A stretch of DNA of 34,277 bases. Source: DASVHS01 sp038244815 (GTDB taxonomy: Bacteria; Acidobacteriota; Thermoanaerobaculia; Gp7-AA8). The notes under the pieces were generated by a model. That model searched no databases, had not been told where the DNA came from, and saw nothing but the letters and a program-made list of their open reading frames with translations. The stretch covers positions 1-34,277 of the forward strand of contig JBBRTB010000037.1 in the NCBI GenBank assembly GCA_038244815.1, given 5' to 3'. The translations under genes and the position numbers were made by a program. This document shows positions 8,483 through 15,839 of this stretch, piece by piece. Positions within the stretch are counted from its first letter, which is position 1, and the number at the start of each line of letters is the position of its first letter.

Positions 8483-9088
8483 ATGAAGATTCATGGTGTC
8501 GTGGTCGTACTGGTTTGTCTCATGGCCCTGCCGTTGTCGGCTCAATCGAACGAGATCGGCGTCTGGTACTCGACCGCGCAGCTCAAGGACACGGGAGATG
8601 CCGGCGGCAAGCTGACGTTCGACAACGCCAAGGGATACGGCTTCAGCTTCAATCACTTCTGGACTGGAGCGATCTCCACCGAGCTCGCGCTCAGCCGGTT
8701 GCACGCCAACGGCGGGATCGACATCAACGGCACGCGCGTCCTCGACAGCGGGCGCCTCAAGCTCATGCCCGTCACTGCCGATCTGCAGTGGCACTTCGCA
8801 CACGCGTCGATGATCTCGCCCTACGTCGGTGCGGGCGTCGCCTACGTCAAAGCGGGCGATCTCACCAGCAGCGATCTCGACCTCGCCGGCATCGGCCGGG
8901 TGAAGATCGACAAGAAGACCACCTGGAATGCCGGCGCCGGCATCGACATCGCTCTCGGACGGATGTTCGCCATCGCCGTCGACGGTAAATACATCAAGTA
9001 CGAGCCCGATTCGAGCGCGGCCGGATCGACGGAGAAGCTGAAGCTGAACCCGCTGGTGATCTCGGGAGGCGTCAAGCTGCGCTGGTGA
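8483..9088 (+). CDS. OmpW-like outer-membrane beta-barrel protein
   Basis: A 201-residue protein with a signal peptide (MKIHGVVVVLVCLMALPLSAQ) and alternating amphipathic strands. It ends with an aromatic residue (GGVKLRW), as outer-membrane barrels do. The order KLMPVTADLQWHF, then SPYVGAGVAYV, then NAGAGIDIALG, then AVDGKYIKYE follows the OmpW pattern of eight strands. OmpW proteins are small barrels thought to pass hydrophobic molecules. The start was chosen at the signal peptide with AAGGAG upstream. The stop codon overlaps the GTG of the next gene by 4 bases, so the two are probably translationally coupled. Confidence 0.82.
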   Translation: MKIHGVVVVLVCLMALPLSAQSNEIGVWYSTAQLKDTGDAGGKLTFDNAKGYGFSFNHFWTGAISTELALSRLHANGGIDINGTRVLDSGRLKLMPVTADLQWHFAHASMISPYVGAGVAYVKAGDLTSSDLDLAGIGRVKIDKKTTWNAGAGIDIALGRMFAIAVDGKYIKYEPDSSAAGSTEKLKLNPLVISGGVKLRW

Positions 9089-10725
9089 TCGACGATCTCT
9101 GGTACAAAAACGCCGTCATCTATTGTCTCGACGTCGAGACGTTCATGGACTCCGATGCCGACGGCGTCGGCGACTTCGAGGGGCTCTCCCGGCGCCTCGA
9201 CTATCTGGCCGGCCTCGGCGTCACCTGCATCTGGCTGCTCCCGTTTCAGCCGTCTCCGAATCTCGATAACGGCTACGACATCTCCGACTACTACGAGGTC
9301 GACCCCCGCCACGGAACGCTCGGCGACTTCGTCGACTTCACCCATCACGCCGAGGGTAACGGCATCAAGGTGATGATCGATCTGGTCATCAACCACACCT
9401 CCGACCAGCACCCCTGGTTCCAGTCCGCGCGCAGGAGCAAGTCGTCGAAATACCGCGACTGGTACGTCTGGTCGAAGACGAAACCCGCCGACGCCGACCA
9501 GGGCATGGTGTTCCCGGGGGTGCAGAAGACGACGTGGACCTACGACAAAGCGGCTCACGAGTACTACTTTCACCGCTTCTACCGGTTCCAGCCCGATCTC
9601 AACACCGCCAACCCGGAGGTGCGCACCGAGATCCAGCGGATCATGGGCTTCTGGCTGCAGCTCGGCGTATCGGGCTTCCGCGTCGATGCCGTACCGTTCG
9701 TCATCCAGAGCAAAGGCGCGGGCAGGAAGCACATCCCCGACTTCCAGATGATCCGCGACATGCGCAGCTTTCTGCAGTGGCGGACCGGCAACGCCGTGCT
9801 GCTGGCCGAGGCCAACATCCTGCCGAAGGAGGACCTCTCCTACTTCGGCAGGGACGATGACCGGCTGCACATGATGTTCAACTTCCTGGTCAATCAGAAC
9901 CTCTTCCTGGCCATGGCCACGAGCGACACCCGGCCGGTGGTGGTGGCGCTGCGGCGGACGAAAGAGAGACCGGCCACGGGGCAGTGGGCTCATTTCCTTC
10001 GCAACAACGACGAGCTCGATCTGGGACGGCTGAAGCCGGAGCAGCGCCAAGCGGTGTTCGCCGCGTTCGGTCCCGATCCGGGCATGCAGCTCTACGATCG
10101 TGGTATCCGCCGCCGTCTGGCCCCGATGCTCAACAACGATCGAGCCCGGCTCGAGCTCGCGTACAGCGCGATGTTCACGCTGCCGGGCACGCCGGTGATC
10201 CGCTACGGCGACGAGATCGGCATGGGCGACGACCTCGATCTCCCTGAGCGCAACGCCGCGCGCACCCCCATGCAATGGTCGGCCGAGCCACAGGGAGGAT
10301 TCACCAAGGCCAAGAAGTCGGTCCTTCCGGTGATCGACGATCCCGTCTATGGATACAAGCGCGTCAACGCCGCCGAGCAGCGCCGTGACCCGCAGTCTCT
10401 GCTGAACTGGACCGAGCGCATCATCCGCATGCGCAAGGAGTGTCCGGAGATCGGCTGGGGCGAGTGGACCGTCCTGGCGACGCGCAAACCGGCGGTGCTG
10501 GCCATTCGCTACGACTGGCGCGGCAACAGCATGATCGTGATGCACAACTTCTCCGCGAAGCCGCAGGTGGCCACGGTCGATGCCATCGAGGACACGCTCG
10601 TCAACCTGCTTTCGGACGATCACAGCAGAAGCAAGAGCGGCGTCCATCGCATCACCATGGAGCCGTACGGCTATCGCTGGTTCCGCGTCGGCGGTCTCGC
10701 TTATGTTCTGGATCGCGAGCGCTGA
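9085..10725 (+). CDS. GH13 alpha-amylase family protein, trehalose-synthase-like
   Basis: A 546-residue (beta/alpha)8-barrel enzyme of the TreS-like GH13 group. It begins with the typical DLWYKNAVIYCLDVETFMD segment. Conserved region I is DLVINHTSD (99-107). The catalytic nucleophile is Asp201 in GFRVDAVP and the acid/base is Glu242 in LLAEANI. The transition-state Asp309 sits in FLRNNDELD. TreS interconverts maltose and trehalose; related members act on other short alpha-glucans. The residue before Asp309 is Asn308 where the family has an almost invariant His, so specificity or activity may be altered. The C-terminal beta domain (MIVMHNFSAKPQVA) is present. A GTG start overlaps the stop of the OmpW-like gene by 4 bases. 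No maltokinase domain follows. Confidence 0.88.
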   Translation: MIDDLWYKNAVIYCLDVETFMDSDADGVGDFEGLSRRLDYLAGLGVTCIWLLPFQPSPNLDNGYDISDYYEVDPRHGTLGDFVDFTHHAEGNGIKVMIDLVINHTSDQHPWFQSARRSKSSKYRDWYVWSKTKPADADQGMVFPGVQKTTWTYDKAAHEYYFHRFYRFQPDLNTANPEVRTEIQRIMGFWLQLGVSGFRVDAVPFVIQSKGAGRKHIPDFQMIRDMRSFLQWRTGNAVLLAEANILPKEDLSYFGRDDDRLHMMFNFLVNQNLFLAMATSDTRPVVVALRRTKERPATGQWAHFLRNNDELDLGRLKPEQRQAVFAAFGPDPGMQLYDRGIRRRLAPMLNNDRARLELAYSAMFTLPGTPVIRYGDEIGMGDDLDLPERNAARTPMQWSAEPQGGFTKAKKSVLPVIDDPVYGYKRVNAAEQRRDPQSLLNWTERIIRMRKECPEIGWGEWTVLATRKPAVLAIRYDWRGNSMIVMHNFSAKPQVATVDAIEDTLVNLLSDDHSRSKSGVHRITMEPYGYRWFRVGGLAYVLDRER

Positions 10726-10791
10726 TACACTTCACGGATTACCGACGTCGTCTTTGACGTCTTTCTGACTGCCCTTGAGCAAACTCCACGC

Positions 10792-11424
10792 GTGAACGCC
10801 CTCGCCGTCGAACAACGCGGAGCCGTGCGGCTCCCCCTTCCTTCCGCCATACCAGCCACGCTGGCGGATGCCAACGCGCGCATTGTCGAGATCAGTCTGA
10901 TCGGCGTCCGGGTCGAGCACAGCGCCCGCATGGTCATGGGCTCGACGGTCCCGCTCGAGTTCATCTATCGAAGCCAGCAGATCCGTCTCCTGTCGAAGGT
11001 GGCTCGCTGCGAGTTTCAGACGATCAAGGGCGGCGCCGGGTACGTATCCGGTCTCCAGTTCTGCGCGTCGATCTTCGAATCGCCGGTGCCGGTGCGCCAG
11101 ATCGTGGCGTCGCTCGTGGAGGAGGTGATGGCTCCGTCGCTCTGGTCCCGGGCCCGCACGGATTCCGTTCCCTTCATGCGAAGTGACGATGAGGCGCGGC
11201 CCTCGACCGCTCCCTACCTCGAGTGCGCGCTGCAGGACGACCGCTGGCAGCGGCGGCGGCTCTGGGCCGCGCAGCAACCGCCCCAGGGATTCACCATGAC
11301 GGCCCCATCGAGTGACGAGCTGGCCGACCCATTCTGCAGCGCCTACCAGACGGCCACCCCCGCCGCACGAAAGCTCATTCGCGCCTCGGCGGAGCTGTCG
11401 ATCGTCATGACCCGGAAGGCGTAA
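10792..11424 (+). CDS. PilZ-domain protein, candidate c-di-GMP effector
   Basis: A 210-residue protein starting at a GTG. The first 110 residues carry the two PilZ signature elements: RxxxR as RGAVR, and (D/E)xSxxG as EISLIG. These are the residues that bind cyclic di-GMP; the first position of the second motif is Glu rather than Asp. The rest (about 110-210) is Ser/Ala-rich with a short helical end and no recognised domain. A diguanylate cyclase lies at 31946-33112 of this window, but nothing links the two directly. The 66 bases upstream show no clear ribosome site. Confidence 0.72.
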   Translation: MNALAVEQRGAVRLPLPSAIPATLADANARIVEISLIGVRVEHSARMVMGSTVPLEFIYRSQQIRLLSKVARCEFQTIKGGAGYVSGLQFCASIFESPVPVRQIVASLVEEVMAPSLWSRARTDSVPFMRSDDEARPSTAPYLECALQDDRWQRRRLWAAQQPPQGFTMTAPSSDELADPFCSAYQTATPAARKLIRASAELSIVMTRKA

Positions 11425-11451
11425 AGGGGCGCTGCGCGCTAGGATGAGTCC

Positions 11452-12339
11452 GTGCTCGACGAGACGCGCATCCGTCTCGATGCCATCAACTTCGTCCGCG
11501 CGCTGCGGGAGCGCTGGATCGCCGTGCCCGCGGCCGAGCTGCGAGGATTCCGCGTTCACCTCAAGGGACAACAGGGAATCTTCAAACCGGCGCTGCTGAC
11601 CGAGCCGCTCTCCATCACCACGACCATCGATTCCGAGCACGCCCAGGACACCATCGAAGGCAGCCGCGTCCTGTACGACTTCGTGTCGCGCGATTCCGAC
11701 AACGACGCACTGAAGCGCGCCGCGGAAGCGGAACTGCCGCTCATTTACTTTCTGCAGGTGAAGAGAAGGCCCGTGACCGAGTACGTGATCTTCGCGCCGG
11801 TGTACGTGGTCGGCTGGAGCGACGAGTCGCGCTGCTTCGCCGTCGATCTCTCCGAGCAGAAGCCGGGAGAAATCACCTCGCCGGCTCCGGCAGTCCGCCA
11901 GTTGCCGCTGCACGTGATGCGCACGCCGCAGAGCCCGAGTGAAATCCGCGAGCTCACCCGCAGCTACGCCGTGACCTCGGTGCAGCGGCGTCTGTACGAG
12001 GCCCGGTTCCGCAACGCCGTGCTCAGCGCCTACCGCGATCGATGTGCGGTGTGCGGGCTGCACGTCCGGGCGCTGCTCGACGCCGCGCACGTCAACTCCG
12101 ATCGCGGACCGAAACCGGCCATCGATGTCAGCGACGGCATCGCTTTGTGCGCGACGCACCATCGCGCGTTCGACGCGAACATCCTCAGGTTCGACGACGA
12201 GCACGTCGTCCACATCCATCTTCCCGACGGCATGAGCGCCGGCGAAGGCGAACTGGCCATGCTGCTGTCGTTCGACGGAAAACCGCTGTCGCTGCCGGCG
12301 CTTGAACAATTCCGGCCGCGACGCGATGATGACCAGTGA
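11452..12339 (+). CDS. HNH endonuclease of the putative restriction endonuclease group (COG3440-like)
   Basis: A 295-residue protein from a GTG start. The C-terminal HNH nuclease domain (about 190-260) has a zinc-binding cysteine pair CAVCGL, the AAHVNSDRGP segment with the metal-binding His, and DGIALCATHHRAFDANIL with the second half of the finger. The N-terminal part (LKGQQGIFKPALL, then TTTIDS, then PLIYFLQVK) resembles the PUA-like recognition domain of this group, which I recall as restriction of modified DNA. No methyltransferase or specificity subunit lies nearby. If it restricts DNA it would act as a stand-alone modification-dependent nuclease, which is inference. Its stop codon overlaps the ATG of a micro-ORF. 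Confidence 0.85.
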   Translation: MLDETRIRLDAINFVRALRERWIAVPAAELRGFRVHLKGQQGIFKPALLTEPLSITTTIDSEHAQDTIEGSRVLYDFVSRDSDNDALKRAAEAELPLIYFLQVKRRPVTEYVIFAPVYVVGWSDESRCFAVDLSEQKPGEITSPAPAVRQLPLHVMRTPQSPSEIRELTRSYAVTSVQRRLYEARFRNAVLSAYRDRCAVCGLHVRALLDAAHVNSDRGPKPAIDVSDGIALCATHHRAFDANILRFDDEHVVHIHLPDGMSAGEGELAMLLSFDGKPLSLPALEQFRPRRDDDQ

Positions 12340-12443
12340 TGACGCTACGCCGACGCTTTCTCCCGGTCTATGCACTGATCACGCTGGCCATCGCCGCATC
12401 GTTCGCATGGCAGATGCTGCACGGGGTCTGTCCGGTTCCTTAG
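12339..12443 (+). CDS. 34-residue single-helix membrane micro-ORF
   Basis: The last base of the HNH stop codon (TGATG) is the A of an ATG opening a 34-codon frame. The peptide is MTLRRRF, then a hydrophobic stretch LPVYALITLAIAASFAW, then QMLHGVCPVP. A basic N-terminus followed by one membrane helix is the look of a genuine small membrane protein inserted N-in. The overlap would allow translational coupling to the nuclease. There is no independent ribosome site and no recognised family, so a chance frame remains possible. Confidence 0.4.
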   Translation: MTLRRRFLPVYALITLAIAASFAWQMLHGVCPVP

Positions 12444-12496
12444 TGGGTCGCGTGGGGCGCTTAGCCGCCCACGACCCCCGACCCGCGACCTCCCAC
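12444..12496. repeat. Fold-back GTGGGTCG-type intergenic element
   Basis: GTGGGTCGCG at 12444-12453 is partly complementary to CGCGACC...CCCAC at 12484-12496. The inner GTGGGGCGC pairs imperfectly with GCCGCCCAC. It is a short, diverged member of the GGTCGTG fold-back family seen at 17957, 20214 and 21609. The remaining bases up to the next gene (12497-12591) show only a GGAGG ribosome site before 12592. Confidence 0.55.
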
Positions 12497-12591
12497 CTCT
12501 AGCGCATTTTTTCTTGCCTCCAGCCCCCGCGCTCTACACAATGTGGAGCGACTCCCCCCGACCCACCCAAAAACTGCAAGTGGAGGCTTTG

Positions 12592-14454
12592 ATGCGATTG
12601 ACGCGGTACGCCCTCGCTGTGCTCGTCCTCTGTCTCACGTCCTTCCCGTTGTTCGCGCAGCAACTCGAGATTCACTACATCGACGTCGGATGGGGTGGCT
12701 CGGTTTTCATCAAAGGTCCCGACGGAACCACGGTTCTCCTCGAAGCCGGCAACACCGGTAAAGGCACGAGCTATGTCGTCCCGTACCTGGAATCCATCGG
12801 CGTCATGCCCGCGAACGGGCTCGACTATGTCGTCGGCGGCCACCAGCACTGCGATCACATCGGCGGACTGGACGAGGTGATCAATGCCGGATACAACGTT
12901 CACGTCCGGCAGTACTACAACGGTTCAACCTACAGCTCTTCGTGCGCGGACGGATGGAACGCCGCCGCCGCAACGACGACTGCCGGAGTGCCCGTGGCCA
13001 TGCCCGTGGGCACCGTTATCGCGCTCGGCAACGGCGCGAGGATCACCTGCGTGGCGCGCAACGGGTCGATTATCGGTGGCGGGTCGGTATCGGTGTCCGA
13101 TGAGAATGATCGCTCCATTGCGCTATTGATCCAGTACGGCGGATTCGACTATCTCTGGGCCAGCGATCTCGGCGGCGGCTCGGACTCGTGCACGGGGCGG
13201 TCGACGGCGCAGGTCAACGTCGAGACCTCGGTGATCCGGGCCATCTCTCCCGGCGGTGCCTTCCCGCTCATCAGCGCCGGAGGCATCGACGTCCTGCACG
13301 TGAACCACCACGGCAGCGAGAGCAGTACGAATCCCGATTTCTTCAACATGGCCGATCCGGCCGTGGCCATCATCGGAGTGGGAAGCGGCGAGTCGAGCGG
13401 CTGGGATCTGCCGCGCATCGATGTCGTGGAGCACGTCCTCCTCGGGCAGTCGTCCTCCTGCGTGACCGCCCCGCCGGCGGTGGTCCTGCAGACCGAAGAG
13501 GGCAGCCCCGTCGGCTCGCTGGCCAGTCACGCCGGCTACTGCGTCGGCAACATCAAGATCACCACCGACGGACTGAACATCTTCACGGTCTCGGCCGACG
13601 GCGCCGTGCATCAGGGCCCGAATGAAGTGACCGCCTCGGGCCTGCCGCGAAGCTTCACGCTCGACGACACAGGCGGCGGTGGTGGCGGCGACACGACGAA
13701 GCCGGTGACATCGATCACCGCGCCGTCCGGCGGTGCCACGGTCTCCGGAACGACCACGGTGAACGCATCCGCCTCCGACAACGTGGGCGTGACGAAAGTC
13801 GAGTTTTATCTCGATGGCGGCCTGCAATCGACGGACACGACCTCTCCGTACTCCTGGTCCTGGAACACCACCGGCACCGGCAACGGAACGCACTCGCTCA
13901 CCTCGAAGGCCTACGACGCGGCGGGCAACACGGGAACCTCAGCCGTCGTCTCCGTGACCGTCAGCAACGGCCTGCCCGCCGACATCTCGGGCTGGAAAGT
14001 AACGCAGGCCAAGTCCACGCTCAACTACACGATCCCGGCCGGGACGGTCATCGCTTCGAAGGGATATGTGCTCATCGCGCGCAACGCCACGAAGACACAG
14101 TTCCAGGCGTTCTGGAACCGGACCCTGGCCTCGAACGTCGTCTACGTCAACAGCGCCAACGCGATGCCGCAGATCAACGGCAGCGAGAACTACAAGCTCT
14201 CCAATGCCGCCGGCACGGTCATCGACGGTCCCACGGTCTCGATGGATACGTCGGGCGGATCCAGTTTCCAACGCCTCAACTGTGGTTCCGCGGGCGCTCT
14301 TTCCAGCTGGACCAAGGTCGTGTCGACTTCCGGCTCACCGGGAACCGGCGGCCTGACCACGTGCGGAAAGGGTGTCTTCATCAACGAGTTTTCGGACGCC
14401 ACCGGAACCGGCAACTACATCTACGAGTTCATCGAGCTGTTCAACGACAAGTGA
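12592..14454 (+). CDS. Secreted ComEC-like metallo-beta-lactamase-fold protein with Ig and lamin-tail regions
   Basis: A 620-residue secreted protein. The signal peptide is MRLTRYALAVLVLCLTSFPLFAQ. A metallo-hydrolase domain (about 25-340) contains the zinc motif HQHCDH with His84, His86, Asp88 and His89. It also has HVNHHGSESSTN and LWASDLGGG, the arrangement seen in the beta-lactamase domain of ComEC/Rec2. A Gly-rich linker leads to a bacterial Ig-like domain (about 368-460: TSITAPSGGATVSGTTTV). From about 465 an ISGWKVTQ...TIPAGTVIASKGYVLIARN segment matches the core of lamin-tail domains. The N-terminal strand of that fold (VFINEFSD...YEFIELFND) appears only at the extreme C-terminus, so the domain looks permuted or truncated. 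It is probably an extracellular hydrolase, perhaps a nuclease; the substrate is unknown. The start has GGAGG upstream. Confidence 0.85.
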   Translation: MRLTRYALAVLVLCLTSFPLFAQQLEIHYIDVGWGGSVFIKGPDGTTVLLEAGNTGKGTSYVVPYLESIGVMPANGLDYVVGGHQHCDHIGGLDEVINAGYNVHVRQYYNGSTYSSSCADGWNAAAATTTAGVPVAMPVGTVIALGNGARITCVARNGSIIGGGSVSVSDENDRSIALLIQYGGFDYLWASDLGGGSDSCTGRSTAQVNVETSVIRAISPGGAFPLISAGGIDVLHVNHHGSESSTNPDFFNMADPAVAIIGVGSGESSGWDLPRIDVVEHVLLGQSSSCVTAPPAVVLQTEEGSPVGSLASHAGYCVGNIKITTDGLNIFTVSADGAVHQGPNEVTASGLPRSFTLDDTGGGGGGDTTKPVTSITAPSGGATVSGTTTVNASASDNVGVTKVEFYLDGGLQSTDTTSPYSWSWNTTGTGNGTHSLTSKAYDAAGNTGTSAVVSVTVSNGLPADISGWKVTQAKSTLNYTIPAGTVIASKGYVLIARNATKTQFQAFWNRTLASNVVYVNSANAMPQINGSENYKLSNAAGTVIDGPTVSMDTSGGSSFQRLNCGSAGALSSWTKVVSTSGSPGTGGLTTCGKGVFINEFSDATGTGNYIYEFIELFNDK

Positions 14455-14463
14455 GTGGACTCC

Positions 14464-14502
14464 GGCCGTGTGGGCGCGTACTTTTTGCGCGCCCACACGG
14501 CC
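14464..14502 (+). terminator. 15-bp perfect hairpin after the secreted hydrolase gene
   Basis: GGCCGTGTGGGCGCG (14464-14478) is the exact complement of 14488-14502, with a 9-base loop. It starts 9 bases after the stop codon. The T-run lies in the loop rather than after the stem, so this is not a textbook intrinsic terminator, but position and strength suggest a 3'-end signal. Confidence 0.7.
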
Positions 14503-14534
14503 CCGTCCGGTCGAGCTCTCGTTCGCAAAAGCGG

Positions 14535-14849
14535 ATGCAAGTTTTCATACTGCTCATGGTTCTCATGATGTCAGCCGACGATCATTCTCTGCTCGAAGCG
14601 CATTACACGGCCGTTCAGGGGTCCGACCCCGAGTATGCGCAGGGCGCCATCGAGCGCAACGATCTTCCTCATCGTGAGATCGTCCACTTTTTCTGGCTCA
14701 TCGAGGTCCCCGCTCCGGCCGACCCCGCCGAATGGCAGCGAAGACTGAACGCTGCAGTGGATCGGCGGCACGGGTCATTTCGCGTGCAGGAAGCCACCCC
14801 CGAGGAGGAGCGCGCGGTGAAATCGGGGGAGATCCGGTTGCAGCATTGA
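14535..14849 (+). CDS. Hypothetical protein, 104 aa
   Basis: A small acidic protein whose start is uncertain. The ATG at 14535 gives MQVFILLMVLMMSADDHS with a short hydrophobic leader. The ATG at 14568 (MSADDHSLLEAHYTAVQG) would make a purely cytoplasmic protein of 93 residues. None of the candidate starts has a ribosome site. The body contains IVHFFWLIEVPAPADPAEW and a C-terminal helix rich in Glu. I do not recognise the family. Its TGA overlaps the ATG of the alcohol dehydrogenase gene, which implies coupled translation and supports it as a real gene. Confidence 0.55.
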   Translation: MQVFILLMVLMMSADDHSLLEAHYTAVQGSDPEYAQGAIERNDLPHREIVHFFWLIEVPAPADPAEWQRRLNAAVDRRHGSFRVQEATPEEERAVKSGEIRLQH

Positions 14850-15766
14850 TGCGCGCCGTTCGACTGTTGAAGCAGGGTTCTCCGCTCGAAGACTGCGAGG
14901 TGGAGGACCCGCGTGCGGGCGAAGGCGAGATCGTCGTCGACGTCCGTGCCGCGGGCATCTGCCACAGCGACGCGCACTACCGCGCCGGCGGAGGAACGGT
15001 CAACCTGCCGCTGACGCCAGGCCACGAAGTGGCGGGCGTCGTCCACGGGACGAGCGAGCGCGTGGCGTTGCATTACCTCTTCGACAACGGCGACATGCTC
15101 GGCAAGGAGCGGGACGGCGGCTACGCCGAGCGCATCGTCGTCCAGCAGCACAACGCCATTTCCATCCCGCCCGAGGTGCCGTTCGATCAGGCCGCGATCA
15201 TGATGTGCTCGACGGCCACGGCCTGGCATGCCCTGAAGCTATCGCAGATCCGCCCCGGCGAATCGCTCGGCATCATCGGCTTCGGCGGCCTGGGCGTCTC
15301 CGCACTGCAACTGGCGCGCGTCCTCGGCGTCTCCGATGTGGCCGTCCTCGAGGTCGTGCCGGAGAAGCTCGAGCTGGCCGCGTCGATGGGCGCATCGACG
15401 GAACTGGGAGTGCTCGACGTCGCGCTCGAATTCTCCGGCCATCCCGCTGCCGCCACTCGAGCGTTGCGCGCGCTCAAGCCCGGCGGCCGGCTGATGATCG
15501 TGGCCATCAACCTGCGGAAGTGGGAGATCGATCCCTACAGCGATGTGCTGGCGAAGGAGCGCCGCATCATCGGCTGCGCCGATCACACCCGTGACGAGCT
15601 CGTGGAACTGATGGACATCGCCAGACGCGGAGAGATCGACCTCTCCCGCGCCATCACGCGAACCGTGCCGCTCGAGGCCGGCGCCATCAACGTAATCCTC
15701 GACGACCTCGACCGCGGCACGACGCATCTGAGGAGTGTGATCGCTGGGCCTCAGGCGGATGACTGA
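14849..15766 (+). CDS. Compact zinc-type alcohol dehydrogenase (MDR) lacking the structural zinc lobe
   Basis: A 305-residue medium-chain dehydrogenase; the family is usually 340-350. The catalytic-zinc residues are Cys38 in GICHSD and His59-Glu60 in GHEVAG. The NAD(P)-binding Rossmann motif is GFGGLGVSA. The four-cysteine structural zinc lobe that should follow RVALHYL is replaced by the short DNGDML. The loop before SERVAL and the segment between GASTE and DVALEFSG are also short. The missing parts account for the length deficit. It should oxidise an alcohol or reduce an aldehyde; the substrate cannot be told. The start at 14849 overlaps the preceding stop (TGATG). Repeats follow directly after the stop codon. 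Confidence 0.85.
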   Translation: MRAVRLLKQGSPLEDCEVEDPRAGEGEIVVDVRAAGICHSDAHYRAGGGTVNLPLTPGHEVAGVVHGTSERVALHYLFDNGDMLGKERDGGYAERIVVQQHNAISIPPEVPFDQAAIMMCSTATAWHALKLSQIRPGESLGIIGFGGLGVSALQLARVLGVSDVAVLEVVPEKLELAASMGASTELGVLDVALEFSGHPAAATRALRALKPGGRLMIVAINLRKWEIDPYSDVLAKERRIIGCADHTRDELVELMDIARRGEIDLSRAITRTVPLEAGAINVILDDLDRGTTHLRSVIAGPQADD

Positions 15767-15769
15767 GAT

Positions 15770-15833
15770 CCCCCGCCCAGATTCCTCGCCGTCTTCGCGG
15801 CTCGGAATGACAGCGGTACGAGCACCGAGCACC
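15770..15833 (-). repeat. 42-nt dispersed hairpin element plus two heptamer copies
   Basis: On the minus strand, 15811-15770 reads GTCATTCCGAGCCGCGAAG and continues to GGCGAGGAATCTGGGCGG. It matches 25627-25668 (plus strand) in 40 of 42 positions. Just beyond it, 15819-15833 holds two copies of the heptamer GGTGCTC on the same strand. ATTCC/GGAAT and GCCG/CGGC pair around a six-base loop, with GA facing GA between the two stems. It lies between the convergent alcohol dehydrogenase and M13 genes. Confidence 0.75.
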
Positions 15834-15839
15834 CATCCC

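Noticed and set aside
8842..10647. 601-codon frame opposite the OmpW-like and GH13 genes
   Set aside because: Spans two real genes on the other strand and has no recognisable protein features.
10732..12375. 547-codon frame opposite the PilZ and HNH genes
   Set aside because: Shadow; both plus-strand genes carry recognised domain motifs.
11452..12443. Restriction-modification or other multi-gene defence system around the HNH endonuclease
   Set aside because: No methyltransferase, specificity subunit, NTPase or known partner nearby; only a micro-ORF of unknown value.
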